NCBI GenBank assembly: GCA_039621445.1
Contig: CP154956.1
Coordinates: 75,616,192 to 75,680,191 of the forward strand
Direction of reading: 5' to 3'
Origin: Euglena gracilis
Lineage: Eukaryota > Euglenida > Euglenophyceae > Euglenales
Length of the DNA: 64,000 nt
Each line of letters opens with the position of its first letter. Position 1 is the stretch's first letter. The notes below the pieces were generated by a model, which did not search any database, was not told the origin of the DNA, and saw nothing but the letters and a program-made list of their open reading frames with translations. Below are positions 12,028 to 21,620 of this stretch, piece by piece. Made by a program: the position numbers and the translations under genes.

Positions 12028-12165
12028 ACACAGCCTTCGACCAATGGTCGAAGGCTGTGTTCAGAAACACAGCATTTGGTAGAAGGCTGTGTTTCTAAAC
12101 ACAGCCTTTGGCACGCCAAAGGCTGTGTTAAGGAACACAGCCTTTGACCAAAGGCATGTTGCCAT
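12028..12165. repeat. Chain of hairpins with core ACACAGCCTT
   Basis: Three adjacent inverted repeats: AACACAGCCTTCGACCA with its complement, a middle pair around ACACAGC/GCTGTGT, and AACACAGCCTTTGGC with its complement, followed by a fourth half-site. The same core recurs near 54350-54375. Confidence 0.85.
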
Positions 12166-12589
12166 AAACAAAGCCTTAAACTGCAGGTGGAGTTTGTTAA
12201 AAAGCAAATTCCTATTTGATGGGGCGTTTCAAAAACTTTTTATCCCCCTGTCAATGTTGCTTCAGTATTTTCAGATTTTCGACCCATTTTGGGGGGGGGA
12301 AGCGGCACCGTCTTGCCGACATTCGGGCGGCAATCTCAATTTAAATATGTTTTGAGTTACTTTGTAACTGTTTTGACAGCTTAAAATCTGTGTGGCAATG
12401 CACTGTCATCATCTTTCTGCCCTTCAGGCAGCAAAAAAACAAAGAATTTTTTTGGGAGGGATCAGCCCCACTGCCGTTGGACACCCAAATGGCAGAGATT
12501 GCCATGCTAGAAATCTTGCTGTTGATTATTAAAGCAGAAAAACAGGGTTGATTTTAGGGTAGAAAGCCAATTTGGCTTTTTTTAAACAA

Positions 12590-12915
12590 GCCATTTGCCC
12601 TGGGGGGTAGATCTGGCCTGGGTGGGGGGGGGGGGTAGGGGGCCGACCCACGGTCGCCAAAGGTCGCCCTTGGTCGATGTCAAAAAGCGTTCACCCGGGC
12701 AAATTAGCGCGACATACAAACAAAAGGAGTTGCACACACAAAGGATTTTGATTTGTTATTTTAGGGCCGCCGAACAGTTGCCTACGGTGCTACAATGCAA
12801 AAAAAAAAACTGAGTAGGAAATACCCATAGCGACCTTTGGCGACCGTGGGCCAACCAAAGGTTGGCCCATCCCCCCCCCCCCCACCCAGGTCAGATCCGG
12901 GAGCCATTTGCCCCT
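12590..12915. mobile_element. Foldback element, about 325 bp
   Basis: Left arm (about 12590-12668) and right arm (about 12832-12915) are inverted copies with matching order: CATTTGCCC, GATCTGGCCTGGGTGGGGG, GACCCACGGTCGCCAAAGG. The interior includes GTCAAAAAGCGTTCACC, which recurs in a related fragment near 50727. No coding capacity, so a MITE-like non-autonomous element. Confidence 0.7.
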
Positions 12916-13189
12916 TCAATCAGAACTTTTGTGACAGATTCCACCGAAGGAGGAAAATGGCGCACTGGGCCTTCATGTGTGGAAGACGGGGGGGGGAGCA
13001 ACCTGTATGGAAAAGACATTTTGATGAACAGGGATGTCGACAAATAAATGACGATTGCCGCTTGGGGAGCAGTCGTGGTTCTGCCAATTTTTGGGACAGC
13101 ATTCGAACGACATGCAAACAAAACACCTGTAAACCAAAAAAAATGTAGAAAGAGAGAACACTGCCAGGTGGTGGGAATTAACGCTGCTT

Positions 13190-14160
13190 ACCCCCCCCCA
13201 CCCCCCATTGTCCCACTGACCTGCCTCCCAGAACCTCCGACCAGACAAGATGGGGGGGGCACAATATGGGTGTACAAAGGGGGAAGCCCTGCCAAAAAAC
13301 GCTCTGTCGACCAGGACAAATTTAAATCTTTCGACGCGAATGTTTTTGGAGGATTTCTGAGCCCTTTTCGTGGCCTTGCCGAAATTGGCAGGTCTCGCCC
13401 CGGAAACCAATTAGCCAATTACAGTAGGAGGGGGGTCGCTGAGCCCGAGTTACGGTTTGGCCCATTTCAGGGGCCATTTTGGGCTGTTTTTGGGGTAAAA
13501 AAAATCAATGTTTTCAAAATATCTCGGACATGAAGCAAAATCAAAGGAAATGTCCGTAGACCTGAATTGAAGCACTTGGAACGCCCTGTCTAAATGGCAT
13601 TTTGATTTCCCCGTAACTCCCCGCCAAGCCCGAGATGTGGCCGATTTACGACCCTGTACAATGCGGCAAACTTTCCGAATCTTCGGTTTTCGGGAAAAAA
13701 ATCAATTTTTTTTGCCCCAAACGATGTTTTCTTCGGCTCGAAAACAGTTTTTCTGGGCCTCCCCAACCCGGAAAAACAGTTTTCGCCCCCCCCCCATTTT
13801 TGGTTCGAAACGCATGCATTTTGGGTCATTTCCGGGTCAAAAAAAAAGTTTGAAAAAATCAAAAAAAATGCCCAAATCGATGATTTTTGGCCTCCGAGGC
13901 GCAGAAAATATGTTCTTGAGCCGAAAATGAGTGTTTTTCGGCTCGTGCATCTCGATTGGGCTGGGTTGCACCGCGACACATGTAAAGAGCTCAGCACTTA
14001 TTCAGACTGAATAAGGGGGATACACCCGAAATATCTATAATAGTGAATTAGGGGTGTGATCGCCTGCCCTGTATTCGTCGGGTATACATCACACAAGGAA
14101 AAACACGCGATTTTTCGTTTTTTAGGGGGGGGGTCACCCGTATTCAGCCTGAATAAGGGT
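13190..14160 (+). mobile_element. Short relative of the 14.5-kb satellite element
   Basis: In order it holds: a foldback around ATTGTCCCACTGACCTGCC (13205-13255) matching the terminal zone of the giant element; the unit with AAATCAAAGGAAATGTCC (about 13495-13640) also found twice at 19745-20120; about two diverged 163-bp satellite monomers (13680-13950, with GAAACGATGTTTT-like and GAGCCGAAAA words); and the terminal word AGAGCTCAGCACT near 13987. It has the same layout as 19171-33624 with almost no satellite expansion. Confidence 0.6.
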
Positions 14161-14264
14161 AAGGGGGTCCCCCCGAAATACAGGGTAAGCGCAGGGTCCT
14201 CCGATTTTTCTGTAAGGTATTTTGGGTTCTGATCCCGCTTTTTTTTTATAAGAAAATCCGGGGT

Positions 14265-14345
14265 TCAATCCCGGTTTCCGGTGTGAAAACGGGGGGCGCC
14301 TTCGGCGCCCCCCGTTTTCACACCGGAAACCGGAATTGAACCCCG
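14265..14345. repeat. Perfect long hairpin at left end of YR1
   Basis: Two arms containing CCGGTTTCCGGTGTGAAAAC and GGGGGGCGCC mirror each other around TTC. The matching right-end hairpin at 15887-15935 has a different stem (TTACCAGGAAAACCGGGGGC), so structure rather than sequence is shared. Confidence 0.9.
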
Positions 14346-14449
14346 GATTTTTCTTAAAACCGTTAACCAAATTCACGGGCTTCCCCACAGTAGACAAGGG
14401 GATCCTAACGAGTCCTCGTTCCTAACGAATTTCGCGTTTTTAGCGTCAA

Positions 14450-14655
14450 CGGGTGCACTTTGGCCGTCAACGGGTGCACTATAGTGCATCCGTTGACGGT
14501 GGAATCCGTTAACGGGTGCCCACATGGGAAATCGGGATCCGTCAACGGGTGCACTATAGCGCACCCGTTGACGGTGGAGTCCATTAATGGGTGCCCACAT
14601 GGGAAATCGGGGTCTATCAACGGGTGCACTATAGTGCACCCGTTGACGGAATTTG
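14450..14655. repeat. Palindrome array, left side of YR1
   Basis: Alternating copies of a 35-bp palindrome built on CAACGGGTGCACTATAGTGC and a half-site followed by CCCACATGGGAAATCGGG. The frames through it (Val-Asn-Gly-Cys repeats) are spurious. Confidence 0.9.
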
Positions 14656-14704
14656 TTTTCTGTTTTGTAGTGGTTGTTGTTTCCGACCTTCCTTTTCCTC
14701 AGCC

Positions 14705-15410
14705 ATGAAGCGCATTGCTAACATGATGGAAGCCCAGATGCCCCGCCCCCCCAAAGTAGATGAGTTTTTGTCTGTTTTGCAAGGCGTCGGATCCCTAAGA
14801 GCCACCGCAGTGGATGCCCTTTTGGGCACCCTCCCCTCCAGTGGTGAAAAAGATGATCTAGGCCCCAAGAACCATGCTGCGGTGAAGTGTTTTTTTGGAA
14901 TACATGGTTATTTGCACCTAGCATGCAGTTGTTTTTGCCACTTTGGACGAAGTTTTCGTGGGATGGGCGCGATGATGCATTGACCCGCATGAACTTTTCA
15001 CAACGCAGGAGGAGTCCGATGCCTGGGTGAAATCGCGGCAGGGGGGCAGCGAGGCCAAGGGGGGAGGGTTGGCAAACAACGTTTTGCAGGCCGATGAGCT
15101 GCTCACCGTTTTGAAGGCTGCCGAAGGGAACAGTCCGTTTTTTGTCCAAAGGCACAACCTACTTTTGTTGGGCTACACCACTGGCTATCGAGGGGAGGTT
15201 CTTCGGCGTTTGGTGGTGGAGAGCTTCAAGCCTGACGTTTTTGAGGGGCGTAAATCGTACTCTATTGTCGTGGGGACTATGAAAAATCTGCCCGGAGATC
15301 TAAATCACGTTGATCACAAATTGTTTTCCTTGATGATCACGTCGGGCGACCACCCACGAACATGCCCCGTGCAGGCTATTGACAGTCAGCTGGCAATTTT
15401 GAGAGAGCGC
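14705..15410 (+). pseudogene. Broken tyrosine recombinase-like gene, YR1
   Basis: The ATG at 14705 opens an N-terminal domain (PPKVDEFLSVLQGV, then VDALLGTLP) homologous to YR2. The continuation ATLDEVFVGWAR..CID is offset by +1 and has stops, including TGA where YR2 has Trp. From 15027 the frame reads ADELLTVLKAAEG, then LLLGYTTGYRGEVLRRLVVE, which fits box I of tyrosine recombinases (catalytic Arg in GYRGE). The later SGDHPRTCPVQA is shared with YR3. The middle of the core-binding domain is missing and no H-x-x-R box or Tyr nucleophile is seen. The role, by family, would be DNA strand exchange for the surrounding element; this copy should be inactive. Confidence 0.6.
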
Positions 15411-15411
15411 A

Positions 15412-15597
15412 GTGTTCCCCCCGGCACCCCCTTCTGTTGCATTGTGTCCTCGCTGTGGTGTGCGTGCGTTCGGTGGCACTGAGGTGGCCGCAGCCAAAAG
15501 TGTTCGTTGCTCCGTCTGTGGTGAGGTATATCATTTCGTGTGTGCTGATTTGCGTCGTGCCCCAAAAAAGGAGTGGATTTGTGCCGGTTGTCATTAA
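15412..15597 (+). CDS. PHD-type zinc finger at the end of YR1
   Basis: An open frame, offset from the recombinase frame, ends at TAA 15595-15597. It shows CPRC, then CSVCGEVYHFVC, then CAGC, the complete C4-H-C3 order of a PHD finger (C-x2-C, C-x2-C, H-x2-C, C-x2-C). It begins where the recombinase frame runs into the C-rich tract TTCCCCCCGGCACCCCC, so the two were probably one protein separated by a one-base slip in that tract, or by an intron. PHD fingers usually bind histone H3 tails; a chromatin-targeting role here is inference. Confidence 0.6.
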   Translation: MFPPAPPSVALCPRCGVRAFGGTEVAAAKSVRCSVCGEVYHFVCADLRRAPKKEWICAGCH

Positions 15598-15734
15598 GTA
15601 CCAGTCCCCCTCTGACCATGCCGAACAACACCTCCATAGCTGTGACGGCGCCCCCCTCCTCCGTGCCCGCCTCACATCACGTCCCACCTGTTCCCTGAGG
15701 TCCATTCATCTGTCCATTTTCACAAAAAAAATTG

Positions 15735-15848
15735 CGTCAACGGGTGCACTATAGTGCACCCGTTGACGGGTGGAATCCGTTAACGGGTGCCCACATGGGA
15801 AATCGGGGTCTATCAACAGGTGCACTATAGTGCACCTGTGGACGGACC
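15735..15848. repeat. Palindrome array, right side of YR1
   Basis: Same palindrome family as 14450-14655: one perfect copy, one CCCACATGGGAAATCGGG half-site block, and a final copy with the variant CAGGTGCACTATAGTGCACC. Confidence 0.9.
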
Positions 15849-16119
15849 CCGATTTCTCACGTGGGGAAGCCCGTGAATGGTTAACGTTTCTTACCAGGAA
15901 AACCGGGGGCGCCCCCGGTTTTCCTGGTAAAAAAGCGGGATCAGAACACGAAACAATGTTGAAACCGTGTTCAGAGTCCACAATGTACACTGGTAGTGAA
16001 AACCGTGTTCAAGTCTACGTGATTTGCGCAAAAAAATGCCGATTATAGTAAACACAAATGTACAAATGGGGTACCTTGGTACATTGCAATTGCACCGTGT
16101 TACAAACACGGTACAATGC

Positions 16120-16385
16120 AAATATACCGTGTTTGTAACACGTGTACATTGTATGGAAAGTGTGTTTACTCTTTTTGGTAACACATGTACATTGCAGGAA
16201 AGCGTGTTAACTCTTTTTGTAACACGTGTAAATTGTACGGAAAGCATGTTTACTCTTTTTGTAACACGTGTACGTTGTATGGAAAGCGTGATTACTCTTT
16301 TCGTTTACATTGGACGGAAAGCGTGTTTACACTTTTTGGTAGCATGTGTACATTACACAAAAACGTGTTACAAAACGCCTTCACA
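16120..16385 (+). repeat. About 42-bp tandem repeats upstream of YR2
   Basis: Five to six copies containing AACACGTGTACATTGTA, GGAAAGCGTG and TTACTCTTTTT, with starts near 16137, 16180, 16221 and 16263. Each has a palindromic ACACGTGT core. They precede the YR2 coding region in the way the palindromes precede YR1 and YR3. Confidence 0.85.
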
Positions 16386-16429
16386 CCCTTCACAGCCAAG
16401 TTGCGCCTGGCTAACCTCGCTAAGGCACA

Positions 16430-17040
16430 GGCCTGCCCCTCCCACTGTTAAGCAGTTTGTGGAAGCCCTCCAAAAGGTGAAATCTCCATCCGAGGAAGTT
16501 GATGCTTTGCTTGGTGAACTTCCCCCCAGATCTGGTCTTGTCAAAAGATTGCCATTGCGACCGCATGGCTGCCCTGACTTGTTTTATGGAATGCATGGGG
16601 GTTTGCGCAGCCCATGGGGTACAACACGCCACGTTGGACGACTGTTTTTTGGGGTGGGCCCGCTGGTGCATTGATGCTCGGGTGCTGTACGCAACACCCG
16701 AGCAACAACTCGCCTGCGTTGCTGCCCGTACGGAGAGAGCTGGAACAGATTTTCGGGTTTGTTCCATGCCTGTTTTGTCTTTCCGTACGTACCTCAATGC
16801 CCTTGTTTTTTTGTATAAAATGTCAGACCGTGACGGACCTCCAATTGTGGCCTCCTCTGCTTCTCAATTCCCCAAATTCCTTGCTTTCTTTGCCCCTATG
16901 GTGACAAAAGCTATGGATGAGAAAGCTGCGGGATGGCACGGTGATCCATCGAGCACTGTTCTCAACTGAGGAGGAATTGATAACAGTGGTGTCCACGGTT
17001 GAGGAAAATAACATGATCCTCCCGCGCCAGAACATTCCAG
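16430..17040 (+). pseudogene. Broken tyrosine recombinase-like gene, YR2
   Basis: N-terminal part: PPTVKQFVEALQKV and VDALLGELPPRS in one frame. A +1-offset frame then reads HATLDDCFLGWARWCIDARV, followed by the helical core-binding domain (SFRTYLNALVFLYKMSD). After another +1 offset comes FSTEEELITVVSTVEENN, the start of the catalytic domain. Similarity stops near 17040, before the catalytic Arg. The same domain order and residues occur in YR1 and YR3. By family it would be a DNA recombinase; this copy is truncated and its right flank carries GTACGTACC palindromes before array F begins. Confidence 0.55.
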
Positions 17041-17397
17041 CGTTGACAATCTTTTGGCAACCGTTCCCACTCTATTTCCCTCTGCAGTGACATCTTATGA
17101 GGTGTTGGGGTTCTGGGGGGGGGGCACGTACCTGGGGTACGTACCCCCCCCCATGACCTGGTGTACCTGTTAGGTCCTGGGGGGTACACGCAGGTCCTGG
17201 GGGGGTACCTCGAACAGTTGGGGCCCTCGAACGGTTGAACAACAAAAGGGATTTGCCCCCCCCTTGGAAACACAAGGGATTTTGTTATTTTGGGGCCCTA
17301 CTGTTGAACAACAAAAGGGATTTGCCCCTGCAAAACAACTTGGAAACACAAGGGGTTTACCCCCCCAAAACGACTTGGAAACACAAAGGAGATCAGG

Positions 17398-17802
17398 CTT
17401 TGGTCATTTTGACCCCCCTCCCCCCCCCTATGGTGAAGTTCACCGTTTGAAAGTTCACCGGAGTGTCCCGGACCCCCTCCCCCCCCCTGCCTAACCCATC
17501 GGTGAACTTCACCGGTGAAGTTCACCAAGAGAGTACTTTTTTGGCCAAAAATGGCCAAAAATGGCATTTTGGGCAAGTTTTCGGAAATTTCGATAAAATT
17601 CCATGAAGCATCAACCTCAAAATGACCATTTTGAGAGGAAAGGAGCAAAATTTTACCCATGAAAATTTCACCCCCAACCATCAAAACGGTGAAGTTCACC
17701 GGTGAACTTCACCGCCGAAAGTACCCCCCCCCCCCCGTGAATGTTCACCGGTGAACTTCACCGGGGGGGGTCCACAGCCCCCCCCACCCCTGCCTAACCT
17801 CC
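17398..17802 (+). mobile_element. MITE-like element M, copy 1 (TSD AAA)
   Basis: Inserted in array F: the left flank ends ACACAAA and the right flank restarts AAAGGATTTGCC, while intact units read ACACAAAGGATTTGCC, giving a 3-bp duplication. Ends are GGAGATCAGGC and GCCTAACCTCC (imperfect inverted repeats). The interior carries palindromes GGTGAAGTTCACC/GGTGAACTTCACC. The 3-bp duplication and G-rich ends resemble PIF/Harbinger-type elements, by inference only. Confidence 0.7.
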
Positions 17803-18686
17803 AAAGGATTTGCCCCACCTTGGAAACACAAGGGATTTTGTTATTTTGAGGCCCTCGAGCAGCTGAACAACAAAAGGGATTTGCCATCCAGAACGAATTG
17901 GAAGCACAAAGGATTTGCCCCCCAAAATGACTTGGAAACACAAGGGGTTTGCCCCTGCAAAACAACCTGGAAACAAAAGGGATTTGCTGCCCCAAATCGA
18001 CTTGGAAACACAAAGGATTTGCCCCCCCTTGGAAACACAAGGGATTTTGTTATTTTGGGGCCCTCCTGTTGAACAACAAAAGGGATTTGCCCCCCCCCCC
18101 CCAAACGACTTGGAAACACAAGGGGTTTGCCCCCCACAACGACTTGGAAACACAAGGGACTTGCCCCGCAAAATGACTGGGTAACACAAAAGATTTTGTT
18201 ATTTTGGGGCCCTCAAACAGTTGATCAAAAAAAGGGATTTGTCCCCCAAAAACAACTTGGAAACACATGAGATTTGCCCGCCAAAACAACTTGGAAACAC
18301 AAGGGGTTTGCCCCCCCCCAAAACAACTTGGAAACACAAGGGGTTTGCCCCCCAAAACGACTTGGAAACACAAGGGATGTTATTTTGGGGCCCTTGAGCA
18401 GTTGAACAACAAAAGGGATTTGGCCCCTCAAAACAACTTGGAAACACAGGGGCCCCCGCAAAACAACTTGGAAACACAAGGGATTTGCCCCCAGGGGTTT
18501 TGTTATTTTGAAGCCCTCGAGCAGTTGAACAACAAAAGGGATTTGTCCCCCAAATCGACTGGGAAACACAAGGGATTTGCCCCCCAAAACGACTTGGAAG
18601 CACAACGGATTTTGTTATTTTGGGGCCCTCGAACAGTTGAACAACAAAAGGGATTTGCCCCCCAAATCGACTTGGAAACACAAGGG

Positions 18687-18910
18687 GGGGTCGGCACGAC
18701 GTGACGAGGTTTCCGGCTAGGGGGGGGGGGTTGGCGTGGCGAGGGGGTCCCGGATGGGGGGGGGGAGGGGTGCGCGGGGGTTTGCCAAGAAAATTTTCTT
18801 TGGCGGGCCTGACATGGCGTGGCGAGGGGGTCTGAAAAGGGGGGGAGGGGGGGGTAAAATGGCGTGGCGAGGGGGTCGGTGAGGGGGGGGGGAGGGGTGT
18901 GCCGACCCCC
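18687..18910 (+). mobile_element. MITE-like element N in array F
   Basis: Inverted ends GGGGTCGGCACGACG and GTGTGCCGACCCC. Array F text on both sides supports a duplication of about CAAGGG, though its exact length is blurred by G-runs. The interior repeats the phrase TGGCGTGGCGAGGGGGTC three times. It is non-coding. Confidence 0.65.
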
Positions 18911-19170
18911 CAAGGGATTTGACCCCCCTTGGTAACACAAAGGATTTTGTTATTTGCGGCCCTCCTATTGAACAACAAAAGGGATTTGCCCCCCAGGAAT
19001 GACTTGGATACACAAGGGATTTGACAACTTGGAAGCACAACGGATTTTGTTATTTTGGGGCCCTCGAACAGTTGAACAACAAAAGGGATTTGACCCCCCT
19101 TGGTAGCACAAAGGATTTTGTTATTTTGGGGCCCTGTTGAACAACAAAAGGGATTTGCCCCCCAAAACTA

Positions 19171-19500
19171 CCCCCCCCCCCTTTATTTGAGCACACCCAC
19201 GGGCCAACGGACCCCCCAAATGCTCAAATAAGGGGGGGTCAAATACCCCCCCCCCCTTTATTGTCCCCCCCCCTTTATTGTCCCTGGGCCCCGGCCGACG
19301 GGGGGTTTTTTTGGCCCGGCCAATGAAATTCCTTTGGTACCCCTTTATTGTCCCCCCCCCTTTATTGTCCGGTCGGGCCTCCCGGGGGCAGGTTGGTGGG
19401 ACAATAAAGGGGGGGGGGGTGGTAAGGGGGGGTCGCTGAGCTCTTATCCCTTTATGGGTAAGAGCGAAGCTTACCCCTGGCGAAACCCCCCCCCTCCCCC
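19171..19500. repeat. PolyC/polyG foldback zone at left end of giant element
   Basis: Nested inverted repeats: CTTTATTTGAGCA with TGCTCAAATAAG, then several CCCCTTTATTGTCC words with GGACAATAAAGGGG. A C-run of more than 30 bases at about 19489-19523 follows; such runs are hard to assemble. Confidence 0.8.
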
Positions 19501-19744
19501 CCCCCCCCCCCCCCCCCCCCCCCGGGGGCCCCCCCCGGGTCGGGGCCACCTCGGGAACCGACGGATTATCACCATGATCCCGGCCCCGTTCCCAGAATTT
19601 TTTTTTTCAGTCGCGAGCGACTGGATTCCTAGTTTCCGAATCACCTGGGTTTGACCCCCAACTCCCCGCCAGGCCCGAGTTATTCACGCGCGAAGGGGTC
19701 CAAACTCGGTAGGAGTTACCCGCCCCCCCTGGATGAGCCCCCCC

Positions 19745-20120
19745 CCCTTTGGACTGCCAAAAAATGTCAATTTTCAGAATATCTCCAAAATGAAGCCAAA
19801 TCAAAGGAAATGTCCGGAGACCTAATTTGAAGCCCTTGGAACGCCCCATCCACCGGTATTTTGATTTCCCCCCAACTCCTCGCCTAGCCCGAGATACGGC
19901 CGTTTTCGGCGCAGCTGGCCGTTTTGTACACTTTTCCCTCTGTTCGACTTAGCCGTTTTCGGGGGGTGGGGGGTCAAAAAATCAATGTTTTCAAAATTTC
20001 TCGAAAATGATGCAAAATCAAAGGAAATGTCCATAGACCTAAATTGAAGCCCTTGGAACGCTCTATCTACTGGGATTTTGGTTTCCCCGCAACTCCCCGC
20101 CCAGCCCGAGATACGCGCGT
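19745..20120 (+). repeat. Two copies of a roughly 230-bp unit ahead of the satellite
   Basis: Both copies contain AAATCAAAGGAAATGTCC, GAAGCCCTTGGAACGC and CCCGAGATACG. A third copy lies at 13495-13640, again directly before satellite monomers, so this unit is a fixed leader of the satellite-bearing element. Confidence 0.85.
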
Positions 20121-21620
20121 TTTTTTTGGCCAATTTGGCCATTTCAGGCCATTTTGTACATTTTTCCCTCTGTTCGACTCAGCCGTTTTCGGCCAAAAAA
20201 GTCGAAAAAAATCGAAAAACTTTTTTTTGCCCGAAACGATGTTTTTTGGCCTCCCGGACCCAGAAAAACTGTTTTTGAGCCGAAAACGAGCGATTTTCGA
20301 CCCGCCAGCGCCCCGTTTTCGACCGCCGCCCCATTGACTTTGGGTCAAAACCGGGTCAAAAAAGTCGAAAAAAATCGAAAATTTTTTTTTTGCCCAAAAC
20401 GATGTTTTTGGGCCTCCCGGACCCAGAAAAACTGTTTTTGAGCCGAAAACGAGCGTTTTTCGACCCGCCAGCGCCACGTTTTGGGCCGCCGACCGATTGA
20501 CTTTGGGTCAAAACCGGGTCAAAAAAGTCGAAAAAAATCGAAAAAATTTTTTTTGCCCGAAACGATGTTTTTTGGCCTCCCGGACCCAGAAAAACTGTTT
20601 TTGAGCCGAAAACGAGCGTTTTTCGACCCGCCAGCGCCCCGTTTTGGGCCGCCGACCCATTGACTTTGGGTCAAAACCAGGTCGAAAAAGTCGAAAAAAA
20701 TCGAAAATTTTTTTTTTGCCCAAAACGATGTTTTTTGGCCTCCCGGACCCAGAAAAACTGTTTTTGAGCCGAAAACGAGCGTTTTTCGACCCGCCAGCGC
20801 CCCGTTTTCGACCGCCGCCCCATTGACTTTGGGTCAAAACCGGGTCAAAAAAGTCGAAAAAAATCGAAAATTTTTTTTTTGCCCAAAACGATGTTTTTTG
20901 GCCTCCCGGACCCAGAAAAACTGTTTTTGAGCCGAAAACGAGCGTTTTTCGACCCGCCAGCGCCCCGTTTTCGACCGCCGCCCCATTGACTTTGGGTCAA
21001 AACCGGGTCAAAAAAGTCGAAAAAAATCGAAAATTTTTTTTTTGCCCAAAACGATGTTTTTTGGCCTCCCGGACCCAGAAAAACTGTTTTTGAGCCGAAA
21101 ACGAGCGTTTTTCGACCCGCCAGCGCCCCGTTTTGGGCCGCCGACCGATTGACTTTGGGTCAAAACCGGTCGAAAAAGTCGAAAAAAATCGAAAAAATTT
21201 TTTTTGCCCGAAACGATGTTTTTTGGCCTCCCGGACCCAGAAAAACTGTTTTTGAGCCGAAAACGAGCGATTTTCGACCCGCCAGCGCCCCGTTTTCGAC
21301 CGCCGCCCCATTGACTTTGGGTCAAAACCGGGTCGAAAAAGTCGAAAAAAATCGAAAAAATTTCTTTTGCCCGAAACGATGTTTTTTGGCCTCCCGGACC
21401 CAGAAAAACTGTTTTTGAGCCGAAAACGAGCGATTTTCGACCCGCCAGCGCCCCGTTTTCGACCGCCGCCCCATTGACTTTGGGTCAAAACCGGGTCAAA
21501 AAAGTCGAAAAAAATCGAAAAATTTTTTTTTGCCCAAAACGATGTTTTTGGGCCTCCCGGACCCAGAGAAACTGTTTTTGAGCAGAAAACGAGCGTTTTT
21601 CGACCCGCCAGCGCCACGTT

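Larger units (their letters stand above)
14226..15947 (+). mobile_element. Tyrosine recombinase element YR1 with structured inverted ends
   Basis: Terminal inverted repeat GTTCTGATCCCGCTTTTTT at 14226-14244, with its complement at 15929-15947. Inside each end, in mirrored order, come a long GC hairpin (14265-14345; 15887-15935), an inverted block containing CACGGGCTTCCCCAC (14372; 15858), and a set of 35-bp palindromes. The element encloses a broken YR gene and a PHD finger. Length is about 1.72 kb. Known YR elements with inverted ends (DIRS-like, Tec-like) differ in coding content, and no reverse transcriptase is visible here. Confidence 0.7.
17210..19168 (+). repeat. Modular repeat array F, block 1
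   Basis: Built from units of about 34 bp (GGGATTTGCCCCCC, then AAAACGACTTGGAAACACAA) and a header module of about 45 bp (GATTTTGTTATTTTGGGGCC, CTCGAGCAGTTGAACAACAA). One header is followed by one to six units, repeatedly. Units vary by point changes and C-run length. Two elements sit inside (17398-17802 and 18687-18910). The block stops at AAAACTA at 19170, where the giant element begins. Confidence 0.9.

Noticed and set aside
14255-14290. tRNA T-arm-like text GGGGTTCAATCCC
   Set aside because: It belongs to a perfect hairpin, no acceptor, D or anticodon arms can be drawn around it, and the stem pairing does not give a proper T-loop.
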